A DNA stretch of 10,762 bases from an uncultured bacterium (GCA_937899715.1 CALCNX010000052.1:1-10762), one strand, 5' to 3'. Shown: positions 6,129 through 10,762, counted from the stretch's first letter. The notes: generated from the letters alone by a model not told the origin. Translations and numbers: made by a program.

Positions 6129-6820
6129 AATTTTAAAGTTAAATAATAAATTATTGCTTTTTCGATTTGCGTGTACATTTTTCCAACAAAATCAGGATCA
6201 TACTCAATCTCGAATACTTTTACCCGTTTCTTTGGCTCAATCAAGTCTATCAAATTATTATTTTTTTGCAACTGCTTTACCCGTCTTTGATAGTCAGGAT
6301 TGTCGTAATTCTGCCCATACTGCCAACCAATTCTATTTATTTCTTTGTCGAGAATTCCCGGCGGTGTTGGTAGTAAGCAATAAATTAACCGCGCTTTTTT
6401 CATGCCTGTCAGTTCCATGTAACCTTGCAATTGAGCGTGGTAATCCTTCGATAGCTCGGCATTAAAAAACGTCCTTAGGTTCGCGCTTGTTTTAATGTCT
6501 TCGACAATACCGTCTTTTTTCAGGACAATGTCCGGCGTTCCTGTTATGTAATCATTCTGAATATTCGCGCCGTAAGCCGTCCTAAATTCACCGCCAAGAA
6601 CGAACTGTGCAAGCTCCATACTATCCTGCTCACATAACGAACCTTTGAGCATATCGTCCGTTTGTATTTCTTCGTAATATCCGAAAGTGTCGAGTAGCCA
6701 TTTATTTTCTACGCACGTTTTTGCCGTTTCGGAAAGTTCGCCCGCTTCTTTTGCCTTGTTGGTTTTCGGTTCTGTCATGATTGCGCCTAAAGAGGAGCAA
6801 CGAAATAGGATGTTATTCAT
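6125..6820 (-). CDS. YqaJ/lambda-exonuclease-type recombination nuclease, 231 aa
   Basis: This is a PD-(D/E)xK nuclease. The visible motifs, in order, are RCSSLGAIMTEPK at about residues 7-19 (typical N-terminus of Bacteroidota phage members), KGSLCEQDS with Glu64, GTPDIV with Asp97, VEDIKTS with Asp108 and Lys110, and YHAQLQGYM at 127-135. These are the metal and substrate-positioning residues of YqaJ-like viral recombinases. The enzyme should resect double-stranded DNA ends 5' to 3', producing the single strands used by the RecT annealase encoded just upstream. The start overlaps the RecT stop codon (ATGA, 6817-6820) and has GGAGGG six bases upstream. Length is normal for the family and all catalytic residues seem present. 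Confidence 0.93.
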   Translation of the reverse strand: MNNILFRCSSLGAIMTEPKTNKAKEAGELSETAKTCVENKWLLDTFGYYEEIQTDDMLKGSLCEQDSMELAQFVLGGEFRTAYGANIQNDYITGTPDIVLKKDGIVEDIKTSANLRTFFNAELSKDYHAQLQGYMELTGMKKARLIYCLLPTPPGILDKEINRIGWQYGQNYDNPDYQRRVKQLQKNNNLIDLIEPKKRVKVFEIEYDPDFVGKMYTQIEKAIIYYLTLKL

Positions 6821-7704
6821 TCCGCACCCTCCGCAAACTCTAATAATTCATGATTCAATTCTTTTTCCAAACCGTGCTTTTCAAACTCCGCCCGTTTTTC
6901 TCTCAGCATTTCCGCCGTCGTTCCAGGTGCTTTTAAAAACGCAAGCAGACGCGCTTTTTCCTTCGAATTATTCACACCTTTTACGCTGTTGTCCGTTTCT
7001 TCAAATTCGTGATTACTGTCGAATACCGATAACGTGTTTAATGTTTCCTCGGGTATTTCCGTCTTTGGCAAGTATTTGAATAAACGCCGTATTGCTGTTT
7101 TTTTATACATTTCCGATTCGTCAGTAGTCCACACAGTACCACCCATTGACCGACGGCGAATATTATCGACTTCAACTTTCTGCAAAACCTCAAATTGTGT
7201 CGTACCGTCCGCTAATAATGCAACGGCATAACAGCCGATAATTTCGCCGCGCGTATCCTGCAAATTATAACCGTGCTCAATTCGTGGGTGTGTCCCTCTG
7301 TGAACTTGGTAACTATCACCCTCACGAATAACGTCTGCCCAAACTTGATTTACCGAACCAGCATCGGTTAAAATCTTTATAAAACCCATGTACGACGGCT
7401 CTAAACATATTTTACCGCCGCGTGGTACAAGGTAAGCATATTTAAGCACAGGATTCAATGACAGCCCTGTCAGTGCGACGTTAATAATTGCCGTTTGTAA
7501 CTCGATTTTATCCTGCACCGCAATCGAAAGCAATGAATTATTTTTACGTAGAATTTGCATTGCAAATCCAAATTCTTTCTCAAATTGTAACTTTAATCCT
7601 TTGACCTCCAAAAATTTTGGCGCGATTTCCGTAATATAGGTTTTCGCCTGAATTATTGGAACGACCGCCTTTGCCTCGTCTGTTTTTGCTAATTCTTTAC
7701 TCAT
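6817..7704 (-). CDS. recT: RecT-family single-strand annealing protein, 295 aa
   Basis: The sequence matches the RecT family along most of its length: GLSLNP at residues 80-85, AYLVPRGGKI at 90-99, EPSYMG at 102-107, and DESEMYKKTAIRRLFKYLPK at 195-214, the conserved core near the end of the DNA-binding domain. The tail after about 225 is acidic and variable, as usual. RecT-type proteins coat single-stranded DNA and anneal complementary strands or invade duplexes. The partner nuclease follows directly with an ATGA overlap. AGGAG lies seven bases before the start. A hairpin and a possible promoter lie just upstream. No single-strand binding protein gene is visible in the window. Confidence 0.96.
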   Translation of the reverse strand: MSKELAKTDEAKAVVPIIQAKTYITEIAPKFLEVKGLKLQFEKEFGFAMQILRKNNSLLSIAVQDKIELQTAIINVALTGLSLNPVLKYAYLVPRGGKICLEPSYMGFIKILTDAGSVNQVWADVIREGDSYQVHRGTHPRIEHGYNLQDTRGEIIGCYAVALLADGTTQFEVLQKVEVDNIRRRSMGGTVWTTDESEMYKKTAIRRLFKYLPKTEIPEETLNTLSVFDSNHEFEETDNSVKGVNNSKEKARLLAFLKAPGTTAEMLREKRAEFEKHGLEKELNHELLEFAEGAE

Positions 7705-7723
7705 GTTTTTCTCCTAAAATACC

Positions 7724-7746
7724 AGCGGTTACTCCATTTCACCGCT
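7724..7746 (-). promoter_or_regulatory. Hairpin in the RecT leader
   Basis: AGCGGT (7724-7729) pairs with ACCGCT (7741-7746) around an 11-base loop. The transcript's 3' arm, GTAACCGCT, resembles the arms of the hairpins at 4479-4509 and 5481-5501. It ends 19 bases before the RecT start codon. If the candidate promoter at 7756-7785 is real, this hairpin would be at the very 5' end of the messenger. Confidence 0.45.
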
Positions 7747-7755
7747 TTAAAAATG

Positions 7756-7785
7756 CAATTTAACTAAATTACTTGTATTGTGCAA
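7756..7785 (-). promoter_or_regulatory. Candidate degenerate promoter upstream of RecT
   Basis: On the minus strand CTTGCA at 7786-7781 is identical to the -33 region of the promoter at 9407-9437. It is followed after 19 bases by TTAAATTG (7763-7756), a 6-of-8 match to TAnnTTTG. The spacer contains TACAAG (7777-7772), corresponding to TATAAG in the two stronger promoters. The -7 box looks one base short, so activity is uncertain. Confidence 0.35.
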
Positions 7786-7792
7786 GGGTTAT

Positions 7793-8041
7793 TTATTTAT
7801 TTCCGTTCAGTACCGACGGCAAATAAAATGCCTCATATTCAAACTTCATATCACCCCAATCGAAAACCTTCCAGCCGCCTTTTGGGAATCGTGTATCTAA
7901 CCATTTGGAAAAGCCCGCCGCTAATTCAGATGTACAATTTTCGGCAACCGTATGAAATCCGTTTGTATTAACAGGGCTATGTCCGTAGTTATGATGCCAT
8001 TGTTTTTGCCCTTTGCTGTATTCTAATGTGAATGTGTTCAA
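7793..8041 (-). CDS. Hypothetical early phage protein, 82 aa, TTG start
   Basis: No family recognised. The product is rich in aromatic residues and His (WHHNYGHSP at about residues 14-22, KGGWKVFDWGDMKFEYEAF at about 54-72) and looks like a small soluble fold. No ATG lies near the 5' end. I choose the TTG at 8041 because GGAG is six bases upstream; another TTG at 8053 overlaps that ribosome binding site itself. The gene is the last of the early small-gene run before RecT. Its 3' end, AAATAAATAAATAA, is closely similar to that of the neighbouring 73-aa gene. Confidence 0.68.
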   Translation of the reverse strand: MNTFTLEYSKGQKQWHHNYGHSPVNTNGFHTVAENCTSELAAGFSKWLDTRFPKGGWKVFDWGDMKFEYEAFYLPSVLNGNK

Positions 8042-8068
8042 TTTATTCTCCAAAAATATATTAAAAAT

Positions 8069-8290
8069 TTATTTATTTCTTTCCGCCGCGCTCAATCCAT
8101 ACCCGCCGTTACGTTCAAATTCGGCGGGTGATTCAGATGATTCGGGGTGGTAGTTTTGAACGGCTTTCAAGTGTTCCAAACAATCCTCAACTATGCTGCA
8201 ACTGCATTCAATTTCAAGATGTTCTTCTACGCCGTTTCTCATTAGGTTTTCGAGTGCGATAATTGCGTTATTTAGGTAGTCTATTGTCAT
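8069..8290 (-). CDS. Hypothetical early phage protein, 73 aa
   Basis: No family recognised. The first 55 residues look helical and acidic, with ECSCSIVEDCLEHL at about residues 28-41 carrying three Cys; the tail is Ser/Glu/Gly-rich. The start at 8290 is chosen over an upstream in-frame codon at 8386 because it overlaps the stop of the 26-aa gene (ATGA) and has GGAGG nine bases upstream. It is the last member of the five-gene ATGA chain. The Cys cluster could bind metal, but spacing does not match a known finger. Confidence 0.72.
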   Translation of the reverse strand: MTIDYLNNAIIALENLMRNGVEEHLEIECSCSIVEDCLEHLKAVQNYHPESSESPAEFERNGGYGLSAAERNK

Positions 8291-8367
8291 TGTCCTATCC
8301 CTCCAAATGGTTCTGTAATACACGATAAAACAAATAAAATTACAATTATAGTTCCGATGGTTTTCAT
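8287..8367 (-). CDS. Tiny lipopeptide-like membrane protein, 26 aa
   Basis: The product is MKTIGTIIVILFVLSC followed by ITEPFGGIGQ. It has a short basic start, a hydrophobic stretch (residues 4-14) and a VLSC lipobox-like site with Cys at 16, so it could be a very small lipoprotein or a membrane peptide. Support comes from context: the start overlaps the 61-aa gene stop (ATGA, 8364-8367), the stop overlaps the 73-aa start (ATGA, 8287-8290), and GGAG lies nine bases upstream. It lies inside the longer open frame of the 73-aa gene's extension but in a different frame. Small phage lipopeptides can act in superinfection exclusion or lysis; this is inference. Confidence 0.6.
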   Translation of the reverse strand: MKTIGTIIVILFVLSCITEPFGGIGQ

Positions 8368-8549
8368 TTTCCGTAACTCCATTCATTCAACAATACTTTT
8401 GATAAAATAATTACTTCTCTTTTCGTCTGGTTTTTCTTTTGCACGGCTTTTTCGATAGTTATTCCGTCCGGTACGTCAACTATCATGTTTATTTCGCCGT
8501 CCATTTTTGCGAACCGGAATAGCACGCTGTATTGTTTGCCTTTTTTCAT
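8364..8549 (-). CDS. Hypothetical early phage protein, 61 aa
   Basis: No family recognised. The sequence MKKGKQYSVLFRFAKMDGEINMIVDVPDG suggests two beta strands, followed by a helix (TIEKAVQKKNQ) and a strand (EVIILSKVLLNEW). It has no membrane segment. The start overlaps the stop of the 47-aa membrane protein (ATGA, 8546-8549) behind a G-rich stretch that can serve as ribosome binding site, and the stop overlaps the 26-aa gene. Confidence 0.72.
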   Translation of the reverse strand: MKKGKQYSVLFRFAKMDGEINMIVDVPDGITIEKAVQKKNQTKREVIILSKVLLNEWSYGK

Positions 8550-8689
8550 AACGCCCCCAAAGATAAAATTGCACCTACCACCACGATTACCGCCACGCCG
8601 ATATTGAGTACCTTTTCCCGAATATCGCGCCGCTCCGTTTGTTTATCCGACGTTGTGCCGAATCCTATTGTTATTGTGAATGTCCTCAT
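8546..8689 (-). CDS. Small single-pass membrane protein, 47 aa
   Basis: The product starts MRTFTITIGFGTTSDKQTERRD and ends with one hydrophobic helix (about residues 29-47, IGVAVIVVVGAILSLGAL), so it is probably a tail-anchored inner-membrane protein with a polar 28-residue N-terminal part. GGAGG seven bases before the ATG is one of the best ribosome binding sites in the window. Both ends lie in ATGA junctions with neighbouring genes (8686-8689 and 8546-8549), strong evidence that it is translated. No family is recognised. Its size could suit a host-takeover or exclusion peptide. A holin is less likely, since there is only one helix and no lysis gene is visible nearby. Confidence 0.72.
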   Translation of the reverse strand: MRTFTITIGFGTTSDKQTERRDIREKVLNIGVAVIVVVGAILSLGAL

Positions 8690-8967
8690 TTCACCACCTC
8701 CGCCACATAGATAGTACCGCCGCCGAAATCCACTGATAACGGCTCTGCATGGGAAGCGTTCTCAACAACATACTCCTCGGTATTTACATCGAATAGACCG
8801 CCTTCTTTAATGATATATTTATCGTGCGCCCTCCAAAGATGCTCAACGAGTCTTTGATTCGCATATTCTACGGTTTTTAAGTTGTCTTCCGTTATGGTTG
8901 TTAACCCTCCATCAAACCGCTTGTAATTGTTTGTGTTTTCGTGCCACTGTATGAATACGTTGTACAT
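8686..8967 (-). CDS. Hypothetical early phage protein, 93 aa
   Basis: No family recognised. The product (MYNVFIQWHENTNNYKRFDGG, then VEYANQRLVEHLWRAHDKYIIKEGG and FGGGTIYVAEVVK) reads as a small mixed alpha-beta soluble protein. The start at 8967 has AAGGGAG eight bases upstream in the ATTTTAAGGGAG context that recurs before other uncoupled genes here. The stop overlaps the start of the 47-aa membrane protein. It heads the chain of ATGA-coupled genes. Confidence 0.76.
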   Translation of the reverse strand: MYNVFIQWHENTNNYKRFDGGLTTITEDNLKTVEYANQRLVEHLWRAHDKYIIKEGGLFDVNTEEYVVENASHAEPLSVDFGGGTIYVAEVVK

Positions 8968-8991
8968 TTTGTTTCTCCCTTAAAATTATAG

Positions 8992-9111
8992 TTACCAAGT
9001 GTATATAGTATAGTTGTTTGATTGAAACCTTTGTAGGTCTTTTTTACTTTTGAAGCTCTTTACGAAAGTTTTACCGTCTGCTTTGCGTGTTACTGTTAAT
9101 ACGTATTTCAT
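8992..9111 (-). CDS. Very small basic phage protein, 39 aa
   Basis: This short frame reads MKYVLTVTRKADGKTFVKSF and then KSKKDLQRFQSNNYTIYTW before TAA. It begins eight bases after AAGGGAG, within the recurring ATTTTAAGGGAG leader, and fits neatly between the 67-aa and 93-aa genes, whose gap would otherwise be 193 bases. The composition suggests a beta hairpin followed by a basic helix. No family is recognised. Coding status is supported by the leader, the spacing and the plausible composition, not by homology. Confidence 0.65.
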   Translation of the reverse strand: MKYVLTVTRKADGKTFVKSFKSKKDLQRFQSNNYTIYTW

Positions 9112-9160
9112 CGCCTTCTCCCTTAAAATTGTTAAAAAATTATTTGCGCGTGTAAAGTCG

Positions 9161-9364
9161 TTAGATTAAATTTTCTAAGTCGTGTACAAATTGGATATAA
9201 GCCATGTATTTTGCGTTTTCGACTTTTCTCTCGGCATAAAACCACTCTGCATCAGCAGAATCACGACCTACTTTTTTAAGTTCCGTATTGATATTCTCGA
9301 TTGTTTTTAAGCTCAATACTGCTTTATTTTGATACTCTGTTATGAGTTTTGCTAAGTTTTCCAT
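9161..9364 (-). CDS. Hypothetical first early phage protein, 67 aa
   Basis: No family recognised. The product is almost entirely predicted helix (MENLAKLITEYQNKAVLSL, then ADAEWFYAERKVENAKYMAYIQFVHDLENLI), possibly a helical hairpin that dimerises. GGAGGCGGAG directly precedes the ATG at 9364. It is the first gene after the early promoter at 9407-9437, with about 36 bases of leader, so it is probably among the first products made after infection. Confidence 0.76.
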   Translation of the reverse strand: MENLAKLITEYQNKAVLSLKTIENINTELKKVGRDSADAEWFYAERKVENAKYMAYIQFVHDLENLI

Positions 9365-9406
9365 CTCCGCCTCCGTTATAAATAATGTTTGTGTTTAATT
9401 ACATCG

Positions 9407-9437
9407 CAAAAATACGGCTTTTCCTTATACCATGCAA
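9407..9437 (-). promoter_or_regulatory. Bacteroidota-type early promoter
   Basis: On the minus strand TTG (9437-9435) is followed after exactly 20 bases by TATTTTTG (9414-9407), a perfect TAnnTTTG -7 box. The spacer includes TATAAG (9429-9424). It lies about 40 bases before the first early gene, and a terminator lies upstream, so it should initiate the small-gene transcript independently of the virion genes. Confidence 0.72.
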
Positions 9438-9482
9438 GTAATATTTTCGAGTGTTTTCGTAAGTCCTTATAAATATAGAAAA

Positions 9483-9579
9483 TATTTTTAACAGTCAAAT
9501 AAGCGCAAATAAGTAACTATAATAAATTCAAGCGGTTGCGCTTATTTCGTGCGCTTAATTTATTTTTCTGTCAAATAAA
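9483..9579. repeat. Operator-like repeat cluster upstream of the early promoter
   Basis: AAATAAGCGCAA (9497-9508) and TTGCGCTTATTT (9536-9547) form a perfect 12-base inverted repeat with a 27-base spacer. A further GCGCTTA stands at 9551-9557, and AAGCG-GTTG-CGCTT (9530-9543) is a small palindrome. Around them, a direct repeat of the form TATTTTT then GTCAAATAA occurs at about 9483-9501 and 9561-9578. The cluster lies about 60-140 bases upstream of the early promoter's -33 box. It fits binding sites for a regulator; a replication origin is an alternative. Confidence 0.5.
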
Positions 9580-9580
9580 C

Positions 9581-9612
9581 AAAAAAGCCCGAAAAACTTA
9601 ATTTTCGGGCTT
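9581..9612 (-). terminator. Rho-independent terminator of the virion transcript
   Basis: AAGCCCGAAAA (9585-9595) pairs perfectly with TTTTCGGGCTT (9602-9612) around a six-base loop. On the minus strand the stem is followed by six T residues (9586-9581), giving a classic intrinsic terminator. It lies 144 bases after the stop of the 180-aa gene and separates the virion module from the early region. Confidence 0.88.
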
Positions 9613-9755
9613 GCTGAAATCGCACGAATACGACTTCTTAACTCCTCCAAGACTTATTTGCTTGGTGAGATATATATAAGCATGGCATTACCACGCGGGG
9701 GAATCCTATCGGTAATCGGGTTACTTTCGGTATTCGCTGCAAATATACTCAATTA

Positions 9756-10298
9756 TCAAGTCCTGCGAATCTTCAGTCGCACCCGAATAGCGGCATTATT
9801 ATCAAACGTCACCGCCGCCCGTGCTTCAATAGCTAAATAACAAGTGGAAGACGATGTTACCGTGTTCAATGACACCACCTGACTACCTAACGCCGTGCCA
9901 TTGCGGAGGTCTTTAAACACCAAGCTGTCAGTAGCTCCGACGTCGGTATAATCAGCGGTTACTACGTCAATAAATCCGGCAATTACTAATGATTGCGCTT
10001 GTGTCCAAGCCCGCGCCGCGTTTTTGGCAACCGTTCCAACGGCTGTATTAAATACCCAAATACGCAAATCTTTCTTTTGCAGCGAGCCGGTTTCGTGTTC
10101 AACTAATTTCAGTGCCACTATCTCACCAAGCCCCGCCGTATCCGCCGTGGCACATGAAATTGGGATGAATCCATCGTGGATAAAATCACCACTTGCAAGC
10201 GCTGTTGTGTCGATAGGGTTCGCAGTAGAATCCCATTCAGAATAGTTTGTTTCTCTGTATAAATCCGACGTATATATGTATCTCTTATCACAACACAT
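9756..10298 (-). CDS. Probable phage virion structural protein, 180 aa
   Basis: The pattern near residues 28-45 (PIDTTALASGDFIHDGFI), a central beta segment DLRIWVFNTAVGTV at 77-90 and the Thr/Ser/Ala-rich, Gly-punctuated sequence resemble a family of 150-200-aa phage virion proteins of beta-sandwich type seen in many tailed-phage genomes. The exact role (head decoration, tail or baseplate accessory) cannot be told. The start at 10298 has GGGAG six bases upstream in the ATTTTAAAGGGAGTTAGAG leader. It follows the partial fibre gene in the same direction and is followed by a strong terminator, so it is probably the last gene of the virion transcript. Confidence 0.7.
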   Translation of the reverse strand: MCCDKRYIYTSDLYRETNYSEWDSTANPIDTTALASGDFIHDGFIPISCATADTAGLGEIVALKLVEHETGSLQKKDLRIWVFNTAVGTVAKNAARAWTQAQSLVIAGFIDVVTADYTDVGATDSLVFKDLRNGTALGSQVVSLNTVTSSSTCYLAIEARAAVTFDNNAAIRVRLKIRRT

Positions 10299-10336
10299 CT
10301 CTAACTCCCTTTAAAATATAGAAAATCGTTTTTAAG

Positions 10337-10372
10337 GCACGAAAATCGTGCGAGCCATATCAAAGTATGGCT
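10337..10372 (-). promoter_or_regulatory. Two tandem hairpins between virion genes
   Basis: GCACGA/TCGTGC (10337-10342 and 10346-10351) form a tight six-pair hairpin with a three-base loop. AGCCATA/TATGGCT (10353-10359 and 10366-10372) form a seven-pair hairpin with a six-base loop. They lie back to back in the 92-base gap between the fibre gene and the 180-aa gene. There is no clean U-run on the minus strand, so messenger processing or partial termination fits better than full termination. Confidence 0.5.
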
Positions 10373-10390
10373 AAAAATTGCCGCTCCCTG

Positions 10391-10711
10391 CTATAAATCG
10401 CACTGATTACCCGTATAGTTTATTGCAATCCATGCCGTAAGCGTATAATTGCCACCGCTGATCCCCGCTACCGCTCCATTACGCATTCCAATCGCTACGC
10501 TATCCGATATATCGAGTTCAATCAAATCACTACCACAAGCCCAAAATTTATTGACAATTCCAACCCCCTGCCAAAACACCGAACCGTAAGGGTTTTGAGG
10601 TGCGCCACCGCTTCTTTTGCGCCGTACCAAATAAACGCCAAAATCCTCGGTATCCAAGCCCGCCGTGATATCGAATAGCATTCCGAACGATACGCGGTAA
10701 ACACCGCATTT
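10391..10711 (-). CDS. Probable tail-fibre or receptor-binding protein, C-terminal part (5' end missing)
   Basis: The visible 106 residues read from ...CGVYRVSFGMLFDIT to ...LTAWIAINYTGNQCDL before TAG. Alternating short strands, the GVYRVSFGM segment and the final AWIAINYTG strand resemble a compact C1q/TNF-like jelly-roll, a fold used as trimeric tip domain in some fibre proteins. This is a fold guess from strand pattern, not a match to a named family. The frame stays open to the last biological base. The gene is cut by the adapter-contaminated contig end, so its true start and most of the protein are missing. Its position next to another structural gene supports a virion role. Confidence 0.6.
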   Translation of the reverse strand, partial: KCGVYRVSFGMLFDITAGLDTEDFGVYLVRRKRSGGAPQNPYGSVFWQGVGIVNKFWACGSDLIELDISDSVAIGMRNGAVAGISGGNYTLTAWIAINYTGNQCDL

Positions 10712-10712
10712 T

Positions 10713-10762
10713 AGATCGGAAGAGCGTCGTGTAGGGAAAGAGTGTCTTCGCCTGTGTAGATC
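10713..10762 (+). other. Untrimmed Illumina TruSeq HT adapter
   Basis: From 10713 the sequence reads AGATCGGAAGAGCGTCGTGT and continues to 10745 exactly as the read-2 side of the TruSeq universal adapter. Next are eight bases CTTCGCCT (10746-10753), which from memory are the reverse complement of the D505 i5 index. It ends with GTGTAGATC (10754-10762), the beginning of the P5 segment. This is library-construction sequence and not part of the organism. Confidence 0.97.

Larger units (their letters stand above)
9365..9755. other. Intergenic switch region between virion and early modules
   Basis: This 391-base AT-rich stretch contains no convincing gene. From the right it holds the tail end of the structural transcript with a minor CCAAG/CTTGG hairpin (9647-9665), the terminator at 9581-9612, a repeat cluster at 9483-9579 and the early promoter at 9407-9437. 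Very short minus-strand frames within it lack a suitably spaced ribosome binding site. A + strand frame (9658-9840) with a hydrophobic segment overlaps the structural gene in antisense and also has none. Confidence 0.7.

Noticed and set aside
8051..8058. TATTTTTG on the minus strand before the 82-aa gene
   Set aside because: There is no -33 element upstream, and the box overlaps the ribosome binding site region; AT-rich chance match.
8291..8386. Extension of the 73-aa protein upstream to 8386
   Set aside because: It covers the 26-aa gene in another frame and lacks support, while the ATG at 8290 has both an ATGA junction and GGAGG.
9483..9579. CRISPR-like array
   Set aside because: The repeats are short, partly inverted and irregularly spaced, unlike a direct-repeat array.
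9742..9749. TATATTTG on the minus strand, a -7 box match
   Set aside because: No TTG at a suitable distance upstream, and it lies just upstream of a strong terminator with no gene between.
9658..9840. + strand frame with a hydrophobic segment, possible holin
   Set aside because: No ribosome binding site, antisense to the structural gene end, and every other gene is on the minus strand.
10522..10704. 60-aa minus-strand frame at the right end
   Set aside because: Shadow of the partial fibre gene in another frame, without composition or context support.

Overview
The window looks like part of a tailed-phage (or prophage) genome from a host in the phylum Bacteroidota. Every gene I accept is read on the minus strand. 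The host inference rests on two intergenic matches to the Bacteroidota promoter (TTG, 20-nt spacer, TAnnTTTG) and on small phage proteins of a type I associate with such phages. No integrase, repressor, terminase or capsid gene is visible, so lifestyle and exact taxonomy cannot be read from this piece.

Layout, following transcription from the right end leftwards. (1) 10711-9756: the end of a virion module. It holds the C-terminal part of a probable tail-fibre or receptor-binding protein, cut by the contig end, then a 180-aa probable structural protein. A strong Rho-independent terminator follows (9581-9612). (2) 9755-9365: a 391-nt intergenic switch region with the terminator, a 12-bp inverted repeat plus direct repeats that look like operators, and an early promoter. 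(3) 9364-7793: a run of eight very small early genes. These include a 39-aa, a 47-aa (one membrane helix) and a 26-aa (lipobox-like) product. Five of the genes are joined by consecutive 4-nt ATGA overlaps. (4) 7704-5919: a recombination cassette of a RecT-family annealase, a YqaJ/lambda-exonuclease-type nuclease and a small HTH-like protein, also joined by ATGA overlaps. (5) 5741-4044: a second strong promoter followed by a 77-aa protein, a 302-aa coiled-coil protein and a 120-aa protein, separated by hairpins. (6) 3981-8: a 709-aa protein with an HxCxxC motif and a C-terminal acidic beta-rich domain resembling DUF2135/YfaP, then a second run of small coupled genes including a 78-aa lipoprotein.

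The annealase and nuclease form a single-strand-annealing recombination system. The small proteins around them are typical early accessory products whose functions cannot be read from sequence. Recurrent control architecture is visible: ten ATGA stop/start junctions, a recurring leader of the form TTTTAAGGGAG before uncoupled genes, hairpins with a related arm (GTA[G/A]CCGC[C/T]) before three genes, and two or three promoters that share a TA[T/C]AAG motif inside the spacer.

The last 50 bases (10713-10762) are not biological. They match Illumina TruSeq HT adapter sequence including an i5 index, so the contig ends in untrimmed adapter and the fibre gene is cut artificially.
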